A stretch of 64,000 nt of DNA from JAXMAZ01 sp046350115 (GCA_046350115.1 JAXMAZ010000005.1:1-64000), one strand, 5' to 3'. Positions 1-8,630 are shown, counted from the first letter of the stretch. A program made the numbers and translations. The notes: generated from the letters alone by a model not told the origin.

Positions 1-25
1 GGGAGGGGGCCGGGGGGAGGGGTTA
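1..25. repeat. Right half of a GC-rich palindromic intergenic element
   Basis: The first bases are G-runs interrupted by a CC (GGGAGGGGGCCGGGGGGAGG). They match one arm of the long inverted repeats found intact at 20395-20531 and 21730-21925. The other arm lies before the window, so this is probably the same element family cut by the window edge. Confidence 0.5.
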
Positions 26-50
26 CGACCCCACCCGCCCCAGACACCGC

Positions 51-1088
51 ATGAGTCGCTACGCCGTCACGGCCGTCATCCCGCTCGGCCTCACGCTGCT
101 CGCGTTCGCCGCCCCGCCGACCCCGGCCGACCCGGCCCCGAAAGGGTACGTCTGCCACCGGGCGAACGGGCCGCTCGTCATCGACGGCAGGTTTGACGAG
201 CCATCTTGGGCCGCGGTGCCGTGGTCCGACCCGTTCGGCGACATCGAGGGGGCCAAGAAGCCGGCCCCGCGGTTCCGCACCCGGGTCAAAATGCTCTGGG
301 ACGACGAGGCGCTGTACATCGCCGCCGAGCTGGAGGAGCCGCACGTCTGGGCGAACCTGACCGACCACGACGCCGTGATCTTTCAAGACCCGGACTTCGA
401 GGTGTTCCTCGACCCGGACGCGGACAGCCACCTGTACGCCGAGCTGGAGTTGAACGCCCGCAACACGACTTGGGACTTGCTCCTCACCAAGCCGTACAAG
501 GACGGCGGCAAGGCGGTCAACGGCTGGGAAATCATCGGCCTCAAAACAGCGGTTCACGTCAACGGCACGCTGAACGACCCGCGGGACAGCGACATCGGCT
601 GGACGGTCGAAATCCGCTGGCCGTGGGCCGGGCTGAAGGAGATCAGCAACACCCCGGTGCCGCCGCGGGACGGGGACCAGTGGCGGATCAACTTCTCCCG
701 CGTGGAGTGGGACATCACCACGGACGGCGGGAAGTACCAGAAGGTGAAGGGCCGGCCGGAGCACAACTGGGTGTGGTCGCCGCAGGGGGTGATCGACATG
801 CACCGGCCGGAGCGGTGGGGCTACCTACAGTTCAGCACCGCCGCCCCGGGTACGGTGGCGCTCAAGCCGGACCCGACGGCCGCCGCCCGGGACACCCTGC
901 ACCGGCTGTATTACGCCCAGCGGGAGTACCGGGCGAAGCACGGCAAGTACGCCGGGTCGGCGGACATCCTCGGGCTGCCGGGGCTGGCGGCGACCGTCGA
1001 GACGACGAGCGGCGGGTTCGAGGCGACGCTGCCGGCCGGCGGCAAGCGGGCGAGGATCACCCACGACGCCCGGGTGACGGTCGAGTGA
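51..1088 (+). CDS. Secreted carbohydrate-binding family 9-like (CBM9/DOMON-like) protein
   Basis: A 345-residue protein with a Sec-type signal peptide: a short charged start, a hydrophobic stretch at about residues 8-22, then APPTPADPAP. Residues about 35-260 have the pattern of the CBM9-like families found in bacterial secreted proteins, including an early DGRFDEPSWA, WDDEALYIAAEL, DPDFEVFLDPD and WTVEIRWPW. These domains bind sugars or haem-like ligands outside the cytoplasm. The last 70 residues (YAQREYRAKHGKYAG) resemble the small globular tails of planctomycete versions. No catalytic domain is visible, so it is probably a binding or accessory protein. It starts the window and has no clear operon partner. 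The family call is firm but the ligand is unknown. Confidence 0.75.
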   Translation: MSRYAVTAVIPLGLTLLAFAAPPTPADPAPKGYVCHRANGPLVIDGRFDEPSWAAVPWSDPFGDIEGAKKPAPRFRTRVKMLWDDEALYIAAELEEPHVWANLTDHDAVIFQDPDFEVFLDPDADSHLYAELELNARNTTWDLLLTKPYKDGGKAVNGWEIIGLKTAVHVNGTLNDPRDSDIGWTVEIRWPWAGLKEISNTPVPPRDGDQWRINFSRVEWDITTDGGKYQKVKGRPEHNWVWSPQGVIDMHRPERWGYLQFSTAAPGTVALKPDPTAAARDTLHRLYYAQREYRAKHGKYAGSADILGLPGLAATVETTSGGFEATLPAGGKRARITHDARVTVE

Positions 1089-1185
1089 TCGGGCAACGGT
1101 CCCACTTGCCGGCCGCCCCCCGGGTCGGACAATGCCGGGGTGTCGGACCCGCCCAGGTTCGGCCGGACCGGACGGGTGCCGACGG

Positions 1186-1653
1186 ATGGAGTTGTCCCGG
1201 AACCTGAAGATCGACAGCGTGGCCCGGCTCGGCCCGACCCCGCCGCAGGCGATCGACGCCGGCCGGCCGGTCCGGGACGCGGTCGACCAGCTCCGGGCGG
1301 CCAACGTCGGCTGCCTGCTGGTCACCCGGGCCGGCAAGCTGGTCGGCCTGTTCACCGAGCGGGATCTGCTCACCCGGGTGCTGGCCGTCGGCCTGCCGCT
1401 GTCCGTCCCGCTGACCGAGTGCATGACCCCGGACCCGGTGACGGTCGGGCCGAAGGACTCGGTGCGGACGGCCATCCTGCGGATGGAGGCCGGCGGCTAC
1501 CGACACCTGCCGGTGGTCGACGAGGCCGGCCGGCCGGCCGGCGTCCTGTCGGCCAAGCGGATCGTCCGCTACCTGGTCGAGCACTTCCCCGGCACGGTGT
1601 ACAACCTGCCGCCCGACCCGGACCGCCACCCGGACGCCCCGGACGGGGCGTGA
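1186..1653 (+). CDS. CBS-domain pair protein
   Basis: About 155 residues consisting almost entirely of two CBS motifs (a Bateman module) that bind adenosyl ligands such as AMP, ATP or SAM. Visible signatures are LVGLFTERDLLTRVLA followed by CMTPDPVTVGPKDSVRTAI and the second repeat GGYRHLPVVDEAGRPAGVLSAKRI. I chose the ATG at 1186 because it gives the standard N-terminal beta strand; an upstream ATG at 1132 would add 18 low-complexity residues. A near-identical architecture recurs downstream at 4967-5482, so two CBS proteins bracket the 2-oxoacid oxidoreductase genes. They may sense energy charge for that enzyme, but this is inference from position only. Confidence 0.85.
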   Translation: MELSRNLKIDSVARLGPTPPQAIDAGRPVRDAVDQLRAANVGCLLVTRAGKLVGLFTERDLLTRVLAVGLPLSVPLTECMTPDPVTVGPKDSVRTAILRMEAGGYRHLPVVDEAGRPAGVLSAKRIVRYLVEHFPGTVYNLPPDPDRHPDAPDGA

Positions 1654-1834
1654 CCCGTCCCCCGGCCGGGCCGGCCGCCGGGGTTGTCGCCGGCCGGGGC
1701 GCGGGAGATAATCCCAGTACCCGGTCCGACGGTAGCAAACGCCTACAGTTAGGACGTACCGGCCCGCCGGTGTCAAGGGCCGCCGTTCCCGCCGCCCGGA
1801 ATCCTCGTCCGCGGTCTCTACCGGAGCCTGTCGA

Positions 1835-3760
1835 ATGTCCTCGCCGAACGGGTCCGCCGGGGTCGCCACCCCGCCGGACCACGCCTCCCGCAACGGCCAG
1901 CACACGGTCCAGGAAGTCGACGCCATCACCATCCGGTTCGCCGGCGACTCCGGGGACGGGATGCAGCTCGCCGGCACCCAGTTCACCAACACGTCCGCCC
2001 TGGTCGGCAACGACATCGCCACCTTCCCGGACTTCCCGGCCGAGATCCGCGCCCCGGCCGGCACCCTGCCCGGCGTGTCCGGGTTCCAGGTCCACTTCAG
2101 CAGCCACGAGATCCACACCCCGGGGGACGTGCTGAACGCCCTGGTGGTGATGAACCCGGCCGCCCTCAAGACCAACCTCCGCGACCTGGAGCCGGGCGGC
2201 ATCCTGATCGTCAACACCGACGCCTTCGGCCAGAACGACCTGGACAAGGCCAAGTACAAGGTGAACCCGCTGGAAGACGGCAGCCTGAAGGGCTACCGGA
2301 TGGTCCGGGTGGCCGTCACCAAGCTGACCCGGGAGGCGGTCGCCGAGTGCAAGCTGTCCCCCCGGGAGGCCGACCGGTGCAAGAACTTCTTCGCCCTGGG
2401 CCTCGTCTACTGGCTGTACGAGCGGCCGCTCGAGACGACCCTCAAGTGGATCAAGGACAAGTTCGGCAAGAACCCGCAGTTCGTGGACGCCAACACCCGG
2501 GCGCTCAAGGCCGGGTACAACTACGGCGAGACGGTCGAGCTGCTGCCGTACAAGGTGGCGGTAGAAGATCGAGCCGGCGGCGACCGCAAGATCGTCAACG
2601 GCGCTGGCCTCGAATGGTGGCGGCGTCCGGCGCCAAAACGAGCCGATGTGTTCAGCGGCGTCCTGATCATCCGGCGTCCATGTGCTGGAGTCGCCGACAT
2701 GAAGCGGTGGGGGGTGAAGACGCTGCAAGCCGAGGACGAGATCGCCGCCTGCGGGGTGGCCATCGGGGCCAGCTTCGGCGGGGCCATCGGCGTCACCGGC
2801 ACCAGCGGCCCCGGCATCTGCCTGAAGAGTGAGGCGATCGGCCTGGCGGTGATGACCGAGCTGCCGCTGGTCATCCTCGACATCCAGCGGGGCGGGCCGA
2901 GCACCGGGCTGCCGACCAAGACCGAACAGGCCGACCTGCTCCAAGCCATGTTCGGCCGGAACGGCGAGTGCCCGGCGGCGATCATCGCCCCGCAGACCCC
3001 GGCCGACTGCTTCAACATGGCCTACGAGGCGGTCCGGCTGGCGACCAAGTTCATGTGCCCGGTGTTCGTGCTGAGCGACGGCTACCTGGCCAACGGGTCG
3101 GAGCCGTGGAAGCTGCCGGACATGGCGAGCTTCCCGCCGATCGACATCAAGCACCCGACCGAGCCGAACGCCACCGCGGACGGCCCCAAGCACGAGAACG
3201 GGGCGGCCGACGGGGAGGGCGGCGGGGCCGGCAAGTTCCTGCCGTACAAGCGGGACCAGTACCTGGCCCGGCCGTGGGCCGTCCCCGGCACCCCGGGGCT
3301 GGAACACCGGATCGGCGGGATCGAGAAGCAGGACGGCACCGGGAACATCAACTACGAGCCGACCAACCACGAACACATGGTCCGCACCCGGGCCAAGAAG
3401 ATCGAGAACATCGCCGAGGTGATCCCCGAGCTGGCCGTCACCGGGGACGCCGACGCCGACCTGCTGGTGGTCGGCTGGGGCGGCACCTACGGCAGCATCA
3501 CGACGGCCGTCCAGCGGGTGCGGAAGCAGGGCAAGAAGGTGGCCTACGCCCATTTCCGTTACCTGAACCCGATGCCCAAGAACACCGCCGAGGTGCTCAA
3601 GCGGTACAAGAAGATCCTGGTGCCCGAGCTGAACGGCGGGCAGTTGTGCTGGCTGCTCCGCGCGAAGTACCTGGCCCCGGCCGAGAGCCTGAGCAAGGTG
3701 CAGGGTCGGCCGTTCCTGGTGAGCGAGCTGGAAGCGGCGATCACGAGCAAGCTGGGCTGA
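1835..3760 (+). CDS. korA: 2-oxoacid:ferredoxin oxidoreductase, alpha (gamma-alpha fusion) subunit, with a scrambled internal patch
   Basis: A 641-residue subunit of the ferredoxin-dependent 2-oxoacid (probably 2-oxoglutarate) oxidoreductase that oxidatively decarboxylates 2-oxoacids to acyl-CoA in the cytoplasm. Residues about 25-210 are the gamma domain (FAGDSGDGMQLAG). From residue 290 the alpha domain is very well conserved (LQAEDEIAACGVAIGASFGG, GTSGPGICLKSEAIGLA, QRGGPSTGLPTKTEQADL). Residues about 245-290 do not match the family, and the highly conserved YPITPAS motif near the TPP/substrate site is absent. In another frame the same DNA yields family-like fragments (MVAAS, PAS), which suggests several compensating indels in this patch. 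korB follows after 80 bp that include a palindromic hairpin. The function call is firm; the patch is either sequence error or real damage. Confidence 0.9.
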   Translation: MSSPNGSAGVATPPDHASRNGQHTVQEVDAITIRFAGDSGDGMQLAGTQFTNTSALVGNDIATFPDFPAEIRAPAGTLPGVSGFQVHFSSHEIHTPGDVLNALVVMNPAALKTNLRDLEPGGILIVNTDAFGQNDLDKAKYKVNPLEDGSLKGYRMVRVAVTKLTREAVAECKLSPREADRCKNFFALGLVYWLYERPLETTLKWIKDKFGKNPQFVDANTRALKAGYNYGETVELLPYKVAVEDRAGGDRKIVNGAGLEWWRRPAPKRADVFSGVLIIRRPCAGVADMKRWGVKTLQAEDEIAACGVAIGASFGGAIGVTGTSGPGICLKSEAIGLAVMTELPLVILDIQRGGPSTGLPTKTEQADLLQAMFGRNGECPAAIIAPQTPADCFNMAYEAVRLATKFMCPVFVLSDGYLANGSEPWKLPDMASFPPIDIKHPTEPNATADGPKHENGAADGEGGGAGKFLPYKRDQYLARPWAVPGTPGLEHRIGGIEKQDGTGNINYEPTNHEHMVRTRAKKIENIAEVIPELAVTGDADADLLVVGWGGTYGSITTAVQRVRKQGKKVAYAHFRYLNPMPKNTAEVLKRYKKILVPELNGGQLCWLLRAKYLAPAESLSKVQGRPFLVSELEAAITSKLG

Positions 3761-3766
3761 ACCCCC

Positions 3767-3796
3767 AAAGCCCACGGACGATCGTCCGTGGGCTTT
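3767..3796 (+). terminator. Perfect 30-bp palindrome between korA and korB
   Basis: AAAGCCCACGGACGATCGTC continues as its exact mirror complement, giving 15-bp arms with no loop bases, and it is followed by TCTTCT. It starts 7 bases after the korA stop codon. It could be a partial rho-independent terminator or processing site that sets the korA:korB ratio, since korB is codirectional only 45 bp further on. Confidence 0.65.
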
Positions 3797-3840
3797 CTTC
3801 TGACCATCCCACATAACCGATCCATACCTACGTACCCCAT

Positions 3841-4866
3841 ATGTCTGCCTCATCCACCGCCTTACCGACGCTCACCGCCAAAGACCTGACCTCGGACCAG
3901 GAGGTTCGCTGGTGCCCCGGGTGCGGGGACTACAGCATCCTGGCCCAGATGAAGAAGGCGCTGTCCACCGTCGGGGTGCCCAAAGAGAAGTTGGCGTTCG
4001 TGTCCGGGATCGGCTGCTCCAGCCGGTTCCCGTACTACATGAACACCTACGGGTTCCACACCATCCACGGACGCGCCCCGACGTTCGCCACCGGCCTGCG
4101 GCTCGCCAACCCCGAACTGCAGGTGTGGCTCGTCACCGGTGACGGGGACGGCCTGTCCATCGGCGGCAACCACACCCTCCACGTCCTGCGGCGGAACGTG
4201 GACATCAAAGTCCTGCTGTTCAACAACGAGATTTACGGGCTGACCAAGGGCCAGTACTCGCCGACCAGCCGGACCGGCACCAAGACCAAGACCAGCCCGA
4301 CCGGGTCGGTCGAGAACGCCATGCGGCCGCTGACCGTCGCCCTGGCGGCGGAGGCCACGTTCGTCGCCCGGACGGTGGACGTGGACGTGAACCACCTCGT
4401 CCAGACCCTGCAGCGGGCCGCCGCCCACAAGGGGACGGCGTTCGTCGAGATCTACCAGAACTGCAAGATCTTCAACGACGGGGTGTTCGAGTACGCCACC
4501 GACAAGAGCGTCCGGGCGGACAACCTTCTGTACGTCGAGCACGGCAAGCCGATGGTCTTCGGCAAGGACCGGAACAAGGGCATCCGGCTGAACGGCCTCA
4601 CCCCCGAGGTGGTGACCATCGGCAAGGACTGTGGGCCGGACGACCTGCTGATCCACGACGAGACGCTGCCGGAGCCGACCCTGGCGACCCTGCTCAGCCG
4701 GATGGTCGGGCCGGAGTTCCCGGAGGTGGTCGGGGTGTACCGGGCGGTCCGCAAGCCGACCTACGAGGAGTTGCTCGAAAAGCAGATGGCCGACGCCGTC
4801 GCCAAGAAGGGGCCGGGGACGATGGCCGACCTGTTCAAGGCCGAGGACACGTGGACCGTCTCGTAG
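3841..4866 (+). CDS. korB: 2-oxoacid:ferredoxin oxidoreductase, beta subunit
   Basis: A 341-residue TPP-binding subunit that pairs with the alpha subunit just upstream to convert a 2-oxoacid, CoA and oxidised ferredoxin to acyl-CoA, CO2 and reduced ferredoxin. Cluster-ligand cysteines are visible at C25 and C28 (CPGCGDY) and C59 (GIGCSSR), with a further NCKIF cysteine near residue 208. The Mg-TPP motif is GDGDGLSIGGNH (about 100-111) followed by NNEIYGLTKGQYSPTS (about 128-143). Length and domain order are typical of KorB or bacterial POR-beta proteins. The start ATG sits in an AT-richer leader. The operon with korA is clear. Whether 2-oxoglutarate or pyruvate is preferred cannot be decided from sequence alone, but overall similarity favours KorB. 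Confidence 0.93.
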   Translation: MSASSTALPTLTAKDLTSDQEVRWCPGCGDYSILAQMKKALSTVGVPKEKLAFVSGIGCSSRFPYYMNTYGFHTIHGRAPTFATGLRLANPELQVWLVTGDGDGLSIGGNHTLHVLRRNVDIKVLLFNNEIYGLTKGQYSPTSRTGTKTKTSPTGSVENAMRPLTVALAAEATFVARTVDVDVNHLVQTLQRAAAHKGTAFVEIYQNCKIFNDGVFEYATDKSVRADNLLYVEHGKPMVFGKDRNKGIRLNGLTPEVVTIGKDCGPDDLLIHDETLPEPTLATLLSRMVGPEFPEVVGVYRAVRKPTYEELLEKQMADAVAKKGPGTMADLFKAEDTWTVS

Positions 4867-4874
4867 GAACGAGA

Positions 4875-4959
4875 CAAGGCAAAAGGAAAAAGTAAAAAGG
4901 CAAAAGTGAAAGCCCAAGCGGTTTTCACTTTTGCCTTTTTACTTTTTCCTTTTGCCTTG
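4875..4959. repeat. 37-bp-arm perfect inverted repeat made of A/G-rich words
   Basis: The left arm 4875-4911 and right arm 4923-4959 are perfect reverse complements separated by an 11-base loop. The arms consist of near-repeats of GGCAAAAGG, far lower in GC than the surroundings. The element occupies nearly the whole gap between the korB stop and the next start at 4967. It could act as a strong hairpin terminator for korAB; the word-like internal repetition suggests a repeat-family element rather than a simple terminator. Confidence 0.9.
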
Positions 4960-4966
4960 GTTGCGA

Positions 4967-5482
4967 ATGATCTGCCCCCTCTGCGGCCACAAGGACAACC
5001 TGCCCGGGGCGGAGAGCTGCCGGTGGTGCGGGTTCGACCTGACGGCGGTCGACCGGCCAGCCCCGGCCGACCGGGTGGACCACAGCCTGATGACCGACCC
5101 GGTGTCCGCGCTCGGGCCGAAGCCGCCGGTGACGGTCCCGGCCGGCGGGGCGATCGGCGAGGCGGTCGCGGCGATGATCGGCAAGCGGGTCGGGGCGGTG
5201 CTGGTGACCGACCCGCAGGACCGGCTGGTCGGCATCCTGACCGAGCGGGACTTTCTGACCAAGGTGGCCGGGCGGGCGGACTTCGCCATGCTGCCGGTGG
5301 CCGAGTTCATGACCCGCCGGCCGGAGACGGTCCGGCCGACCGACCCCATCGGGTTCGCCCTGAGCAAGATGGCCGTCGGCGGCTACCGGCACCTGCCGGT
5401 GGTGGACGCCGGCCGGCCGGTCGGGGTGGTGTCGGTCCGGGACGTGCTCCGGCACATCGTCGGCCTGTGCAAAGACAGCTAA
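4967..5482 (+). CDS. Zinc-ribbon plus CBS-pair protein
   Basis: A 171-residue protein. An N-terminal zinc ribbon (CPLCGHKD, then CRWCGFDL) is followed by two CBS motifs, with VGILTERDFLTKVAG in the first and GGYRHLPVVDAGRPVGVVSV in the second. I chose the ATG at 4967 because it places CPLC at residue 3 and because upstream codons fall in the hairpin arm. The CBS half closely resembles the protein at 1186-1653, so the two flank korAB as paralogues. A role as an adenylate sensor linked to the oxidoreductase is plausible but unproven. Confidence 0.85.
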   Translation: MICPLCGHKDNLPGAESCRWCGFDLTAVDRPAPADRVDHSLMTDPVSALGPKPPVTVPAGGAIGEAVAAMIGKRVGAVLVTDPQDRLVGILTERDFLTKVAGRADFAMLPVAEFMTRRPETVRPTDPIGFALSKMAVGGYRHLPVVDAGRPVGVVSVRDVLRHIVGLCKDS

Positions 5483-5675
5483 CCCGTCTCGAGAGCCAGG
5501 CTTCTCAGAAATCCCTTGACAGGCGTCACCCGGTAGACGAGAGTCACGGGTACGGTCGCTGATAGCTGCCACCTCCGACCGTGATCATTCCTTCTCTCTC
5601 TCCTTGTGAGGGCCGGCGTCCGCCTGCCTGGTCAGGACGCCCCTTCGCACCCGTACACCCTCGTCGGAGGTGCAC

Positions 5676-6776
5676 ATGTCGTTCCGTTATCGCAGATCGG
5701 GGTTCACGCTGATCGAGCTGCTGGTGGTGATCGCCATCATCGCCATCCTCATCGGGCTGTTGCTGCCCGCCGTCCAGAAGGTGCGGGAGGCCGCCGCCCG
5801 GACCACCTGCCAGAACAACCTGAAGCAGATCGCCCTGGGCGCCCACAACTACGAGAGCGCCAACGGGGTGCTGCCCCCCGGCACCCTGGGGCCGTGCGTG
5901 TCCTGCAGCCCGGCCAGCACGACGATCTGGGACGGCCAGCAGACCGGGGTGTTGACCCACATCCTGCCGTACGTCGAACAGGAGAACGTCTACCGCCAAC
6001 TGGTGGTGTCCAAGGACGTCAACTCGATCTTGACCCCGAGCGTAAGTACCACCACGGCCACCTCGTGGTGGGGGGTGAACCCGGACTGGAGCCTGGCGTT
6101 CACCAAGATCAAGACGTTCCGCTGCCCGTCCGACCCGATCCAGAGCGCGACCGCGACGGTCAACGGGGCCATGATCACCATTACGCCGGCCCCGCCGTAC
6201 CCGACGAACGCGATCACCGGCGGGTACTTCGGCGGCGGCAACACCCTGGACCTCGGGCTGACCAACTACGCCGGCATCTCCGGGGCGCTGGGCAAGGCGA
6301 GCGAGTCGTCCACGTCGGACGCGGCCAGCGGCCCGGGGGCCAACCTGGCCACCTACGAAGGCATCCTGTTCAACCGGTCCAAGACGGCGATCGTCGGCAT
6401 CGCGGACGGCACCTCGAACACGCTCATGTTCGGGGAGGGGCTGGGGTGCGAGGCGACCGGGACGACCAAGAGCTTCAAGTGGGCGTGGATGGGGGTCGGC
6501 GGGGTGCCGACCAAGTTCGGGATCGCCCCGGGCGGCGGCGGCCCGACCCCGACCTCGACCGGGGCCGGGGCCAGCCTGGGCGGGTGGAACTACTTCAGCA
6601 GCGCCCACTCCGGGGTCGTCCAGTTCGCCATGGGCGACGGGTCGATCCGCGGCCTGCGGCCCGGTTCGACCGGGGTCCGCAACCCGACCACCGCCGGGAG
6701 CGACTGGTACGTGTACCAGGCGATGGCCGGCAAGGCCGACGGGCAGGTCATCCCGTCGGGCCAACTGTCCAACTGA
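5676..6776 (+). CDS. DUF1559 prepilin-like secreted protein
   Basis: A 366-residue protein with a class III (type IV prepilin) signal: a short basic leader, then GFTLIELLVVIAIIAILIGL, with cleavage expected before the F and a glutamate at +5. The DUF1559 hallmark follows (LLPAVQKVREAAAR, CQNNLKQIALGAHNYES), and the C-terminal part carries the typical FGDGS-like segment (MGDGSIRGLRPG). These proteins are greatly expanded in Planctomycetes and are thought to be exported pseudopilins, but their role is unknown. An SD-like GGAGG at 5666-5670 lies 5 bases before the ATG at 5676, which favours it over the GTG at 5670. A small lipoprotein-like gene follows, a common pairing. Confidence 0.93.
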   Translation: MSFRYRRSGFTLIELLVVIAIIAILIGLLLPAVQKVREAAARTTCQNNLKQIALGAHNYESANGVLPPGTLGPCVSCSPASTTIWDGQQTGVLTHILPYVEQENVYRQLVVSKDVNSILTPSVSTTTATSWWGVNPDWSLAFTKIKTFRCPSDPIQSATATVNGAMITITPAPPYPTNAITGGYFGGGNTLDLGLTNYAGISGALGKASESSTSDAASGPGANLATYEGILFNRSKTAIVGIADGTSNTLMFGEGLGCEATGTTKSFKWAWMGVGGVPTKFGIAPGGGGPTPTSTGAGASLGGWNYFSSAHSGVVQFAMGDGSIRGLRPGSTGVRNPTTAGSDWYVYQAMAGKADGQVIPSGQLSN

Positions 6777-6846
6777 CCTCCGCCGGCCCGCCCCGCCCGG
6801 GGCGGGCCTAACCCCCCCGTTCCCCCACAAGGAACCCCAGGACGTC

Positions 6847-7089
6847 ATGACCTCACAACCTGTGGCGGCTTTCCTCGCGTTTACTGTGCTCGCCGTGGCG
6901 ACCGGCTGCGGCGACGGCAATAAGACGGAACTCCCGAAGGATCTGAACAAGCCGCTGCCGCCGCCCCCGGTCGGCGCCGGAAACACGAAGATTAAGGCAA
7001 GGCCGACGCGGGCGGCCCGAACCAGGTCGATAACCCAGGGGGCGGTCAGCGGACCGCCCCGCCGTTCACCCGGACCGTCTGCCCGGTGA
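6847..7089 (+). CDS. Small lipoprotein-like protein downstream of DUF1559
   Basis: Up to 80 residues: a hydrophobic signal (PVAAFLAFTVLAVATGC) ending at a lipobox-like ATGC, then a polar, proline-rich tail. Small lipoproteins commonly follow DUF1559 genes in planctomycetes. After about residue 50 this frame turns arginine-rich and runs into the opposite-strand SDR gene. The +1 frame here reads KADAGGPNQVDNPGGG, which looks more natural. The true C-terminus is therefore uncertain and a frameshift near 6995 is possible. Function unknown. Confidence 0.55.
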   Translation: MTSQPVAAFLAFTVLAVATGCGDGNKTELPKDLNKPLPPPPVGAGNTKIKARPTRAARTRSITQGAVSGPPRRSPGPSAR

Positions 7090-7780
7090 CGAACCGGGCG
7101 GCCGGGGACGCCAGCCAGACGGCCGCCGCCGCCACGTCCTCCGGCAGCCCCCACACCCCGAGCGGGGTCTCCCGCTTCACCCGCTCCTGCCACACCGCCG
7201 ACGCCGTCCCCCCACGCCGTCCGCACCCACCCAGGGGCCAGGCAGTTGACCCGCACCCGCGGGGCCAGCGACAGGGCCAGGCTGCGGGTGAAGCTCATCA
7301 CTGCCCCCTTGACCGCGGCGAACAGTTGGCCGCTGTCCCCCTCCATCCCGGTCTCCGCCTGGTCCCAGCCGACCGTCAGGATGACCCCGTGGCCGCGGGT
7401 CTTCATCCGCCCGCCGATCGCCCGCCCGAGCCGGACCGTCGCCTTCAGGTCGACGGCAAGCAGGTCGTCCAGCTTGTCGTCGAACGACCGTCCGGCCCCC
7501 TCCCCGGTCAGGGTGTCGGCCCCGGCGTTGAGCACCAGCACCCCGAGGCCGTCCCCGAGCACGTCCCACGCCTGGGCGGCCAGCCGGTCGCAGGCGGCCG
7601 GGTCGCTCAAGTCGGCCAGCACCGGCCGGCAGTCCCCGCCGTAGGCCCGAGCTGGCCGGCCACCGTCTCGGCCGCGTCCGCCCGCCGGCCGTGGACCAGC
7701 ACGTCCGCCCCCCGCATGGCGAACGCGTCGGCCACCGCCCGGCCGATCCCGGACGTGGACCCGGTGACCAGCACCCGCAC
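7046..7780 (-). pseudogene. SDR-family oxidoreductase broken by two apparent frameshifts
   Basis: Three reading-frame segments together make one short-chain dehydrogenase/reductase. The N-terminal Rossmann motif VLVTGSTSGIGRAVA lies in one frame. A middle part with LVLNAGAD, the catalytic-region segment ending QLFAAVKGAVMSFTRSLA and APGWVRTAW lies in a second frame. The C-terminus ERVKRETPLGVWGLPEDV to GQTVRVNGGAVR and a TGA at 7046-7048 lies in the first frame again. Breaks fall near 7645 and 7215, both in G/C runs. The active site is unusual: the usual YxxxK is not seen, the motif reading FAAVKG. The start is uncertain (a GTG at 7780 is used here). Either a pseudogene or an intact gene with sequence errors. 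Confidence 0.75.
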
Positions 7781-7799
7781 CCCGTGGAAGGTGTCGGCC

Positions 7800-8305
7800 G
7801 GGGTCGGGGCCGGCGCTGCGGGAGCGTGACCCGCCCGGTCCGCTTCCGGCAGCGCCGGAGCAGGTCGCGGACGGTCTGCCGCAGCACCGGGTGGACGGCG
7901 TCCGGGGCGATGTCCGCCAGCGGCACCAGGACGAACGCCCGGTCGGCCATCCGCGGGTGCGGCAGCGTCACCTCCGGGTTGTCCCACACCTGCTCGCCGT
8001 ACAGCAGCAGGTCCAGGTCGAGAGTGCGGGGGCTGTCCTTCTCCAGCCGCCGCCGGCCGAACTGGTGCTCGACCTCCAGCAGCAGCCGCAAGAGCGACTG
8101 CGGGGCCAGGTCGGTCTCGATCTCGGCGGCCGCGTTCAGGAACGGCGGCTGGCCCTGGTAGCCGGCCCGGCCGGGGCCGAGTCGTAGTACGGGGAGACGG
8201 CCGTCACCCGCACCCCGGCTCGGCCCGCAGCCGGCGGACGGCCGCGTCCAGGTAGCCCCGGCGGTCGCCCAGATTGGTGCCCAGGCCGAGATATGCGACA
8301 GGCAT
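7800..8305 (-). pseudogene. folK: 2-amino-4-hydroxy-6-hydroxymethyldihydropteridine pyrophosphokinase (HPPK), frameshifted
   Basis: HPPK transfers pyrophosphate from ATP to 6-hydroxymethyl-dihydropterin in folate synthesis. The N-terminus MPVAYLGLGTNLGDRRGYL starts at the ATG at 8305. The next segment (VRVTAVSPYYDSAPAG) and then GYQGQPPFLNAAAEIETDL through the signature SPRTLDLDLLLYG and LPHPRMADRAFVLVPLADIAP lie in other frames, so at least two single-base shifts occur, near 8210 and 8170. The C-terminus runs without a stop into the SDR gene. Folate synthesis is normally essential and the catalytic regions are perfectly preserved, so I favour sequence errors over real decay. Confidence 0.8.
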
Positions 8306-8400
8306 GACAAGGTGACAAGGTGAGGGGTGACAAGGTGACGAGCCGCGCGAGAAGGGGTGCCCTGTCACCTTGTCACCCCCTCACCTCGTCACCTTGTCAT
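8304..8400. repeat. Long near-perfect inverted repeat of GACAAGGTG words
   Basis: The left arm (from 8304) and right arm (to 8400) are about 36 bp each and reverse complementary with one mismatch and one indel. Each is built from tandem GACAAGGTG units. It fills the gap between folK (whose start codon lies at its left edge) and the small basic protein gene (whose stop codon lies at its right edge). It has the same design as the element at 4875-4959 but a different sequence. Confidence 0.85.
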
Positions 8401-8630
8401 TTCTTCTTGGCGTCCTTGCCGGCGTCGGCGGTCGCTTCCCCTTCGGCCTCCTTCTTGGCCTTCTTCCGGACGGCGATCTTCTGGACCCGGGTCTTGGGCA
8501 GGCCGAACGGGCTTTGGCCGTCGGCGAACTTGCCCGCCTCCAGCATCTGGAGCACCCGCTCGGACCGCTTCAGCACGCACCGGGTGCGGGACATCCCGCC
8601 CTTCCGCTTCAGGCTCTTGTCGATGGACAT
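8397..8630 (-). CDS. Small basic protein of the Planctomycetes/Verrucomicrobia/Chlamydiae family
   Basis: A 77-residue, very lysine/arginine-rich protein starting MSIDKSLKRKGGMSRTRCVL and continuing KRSERVLQMLEAGKF, LPKTRVQKI and a lysine-rich tail ending AKKEAEGE...KKK. This matches the conserved small basic protein of the PVC phyla, from memory the TIGR04137 type, probably nucleic-acid or ribosome associated. The ATG at 8630 gives the conserved N-terminus; the longer frame upstream is not conserved-looking. It is a useful taxonomic marker. Biochemical role unknown. Confidence 0.85.
   Translation of the reverse strand: MSIDKSLKRKGGMSRTRCVLKRSERVLQMLEAGKFADGQSPFGLPKTRVQKIAVRKKAKKEAEGEATADAGKDAKKK

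Noticed and set aside
1370..3853. Long minus-strand open frame over the korA region
   Set aside because: It is an arginine/proline-rich shadow of a high-GC coding region; the plus-strand genes have clear family motifs.
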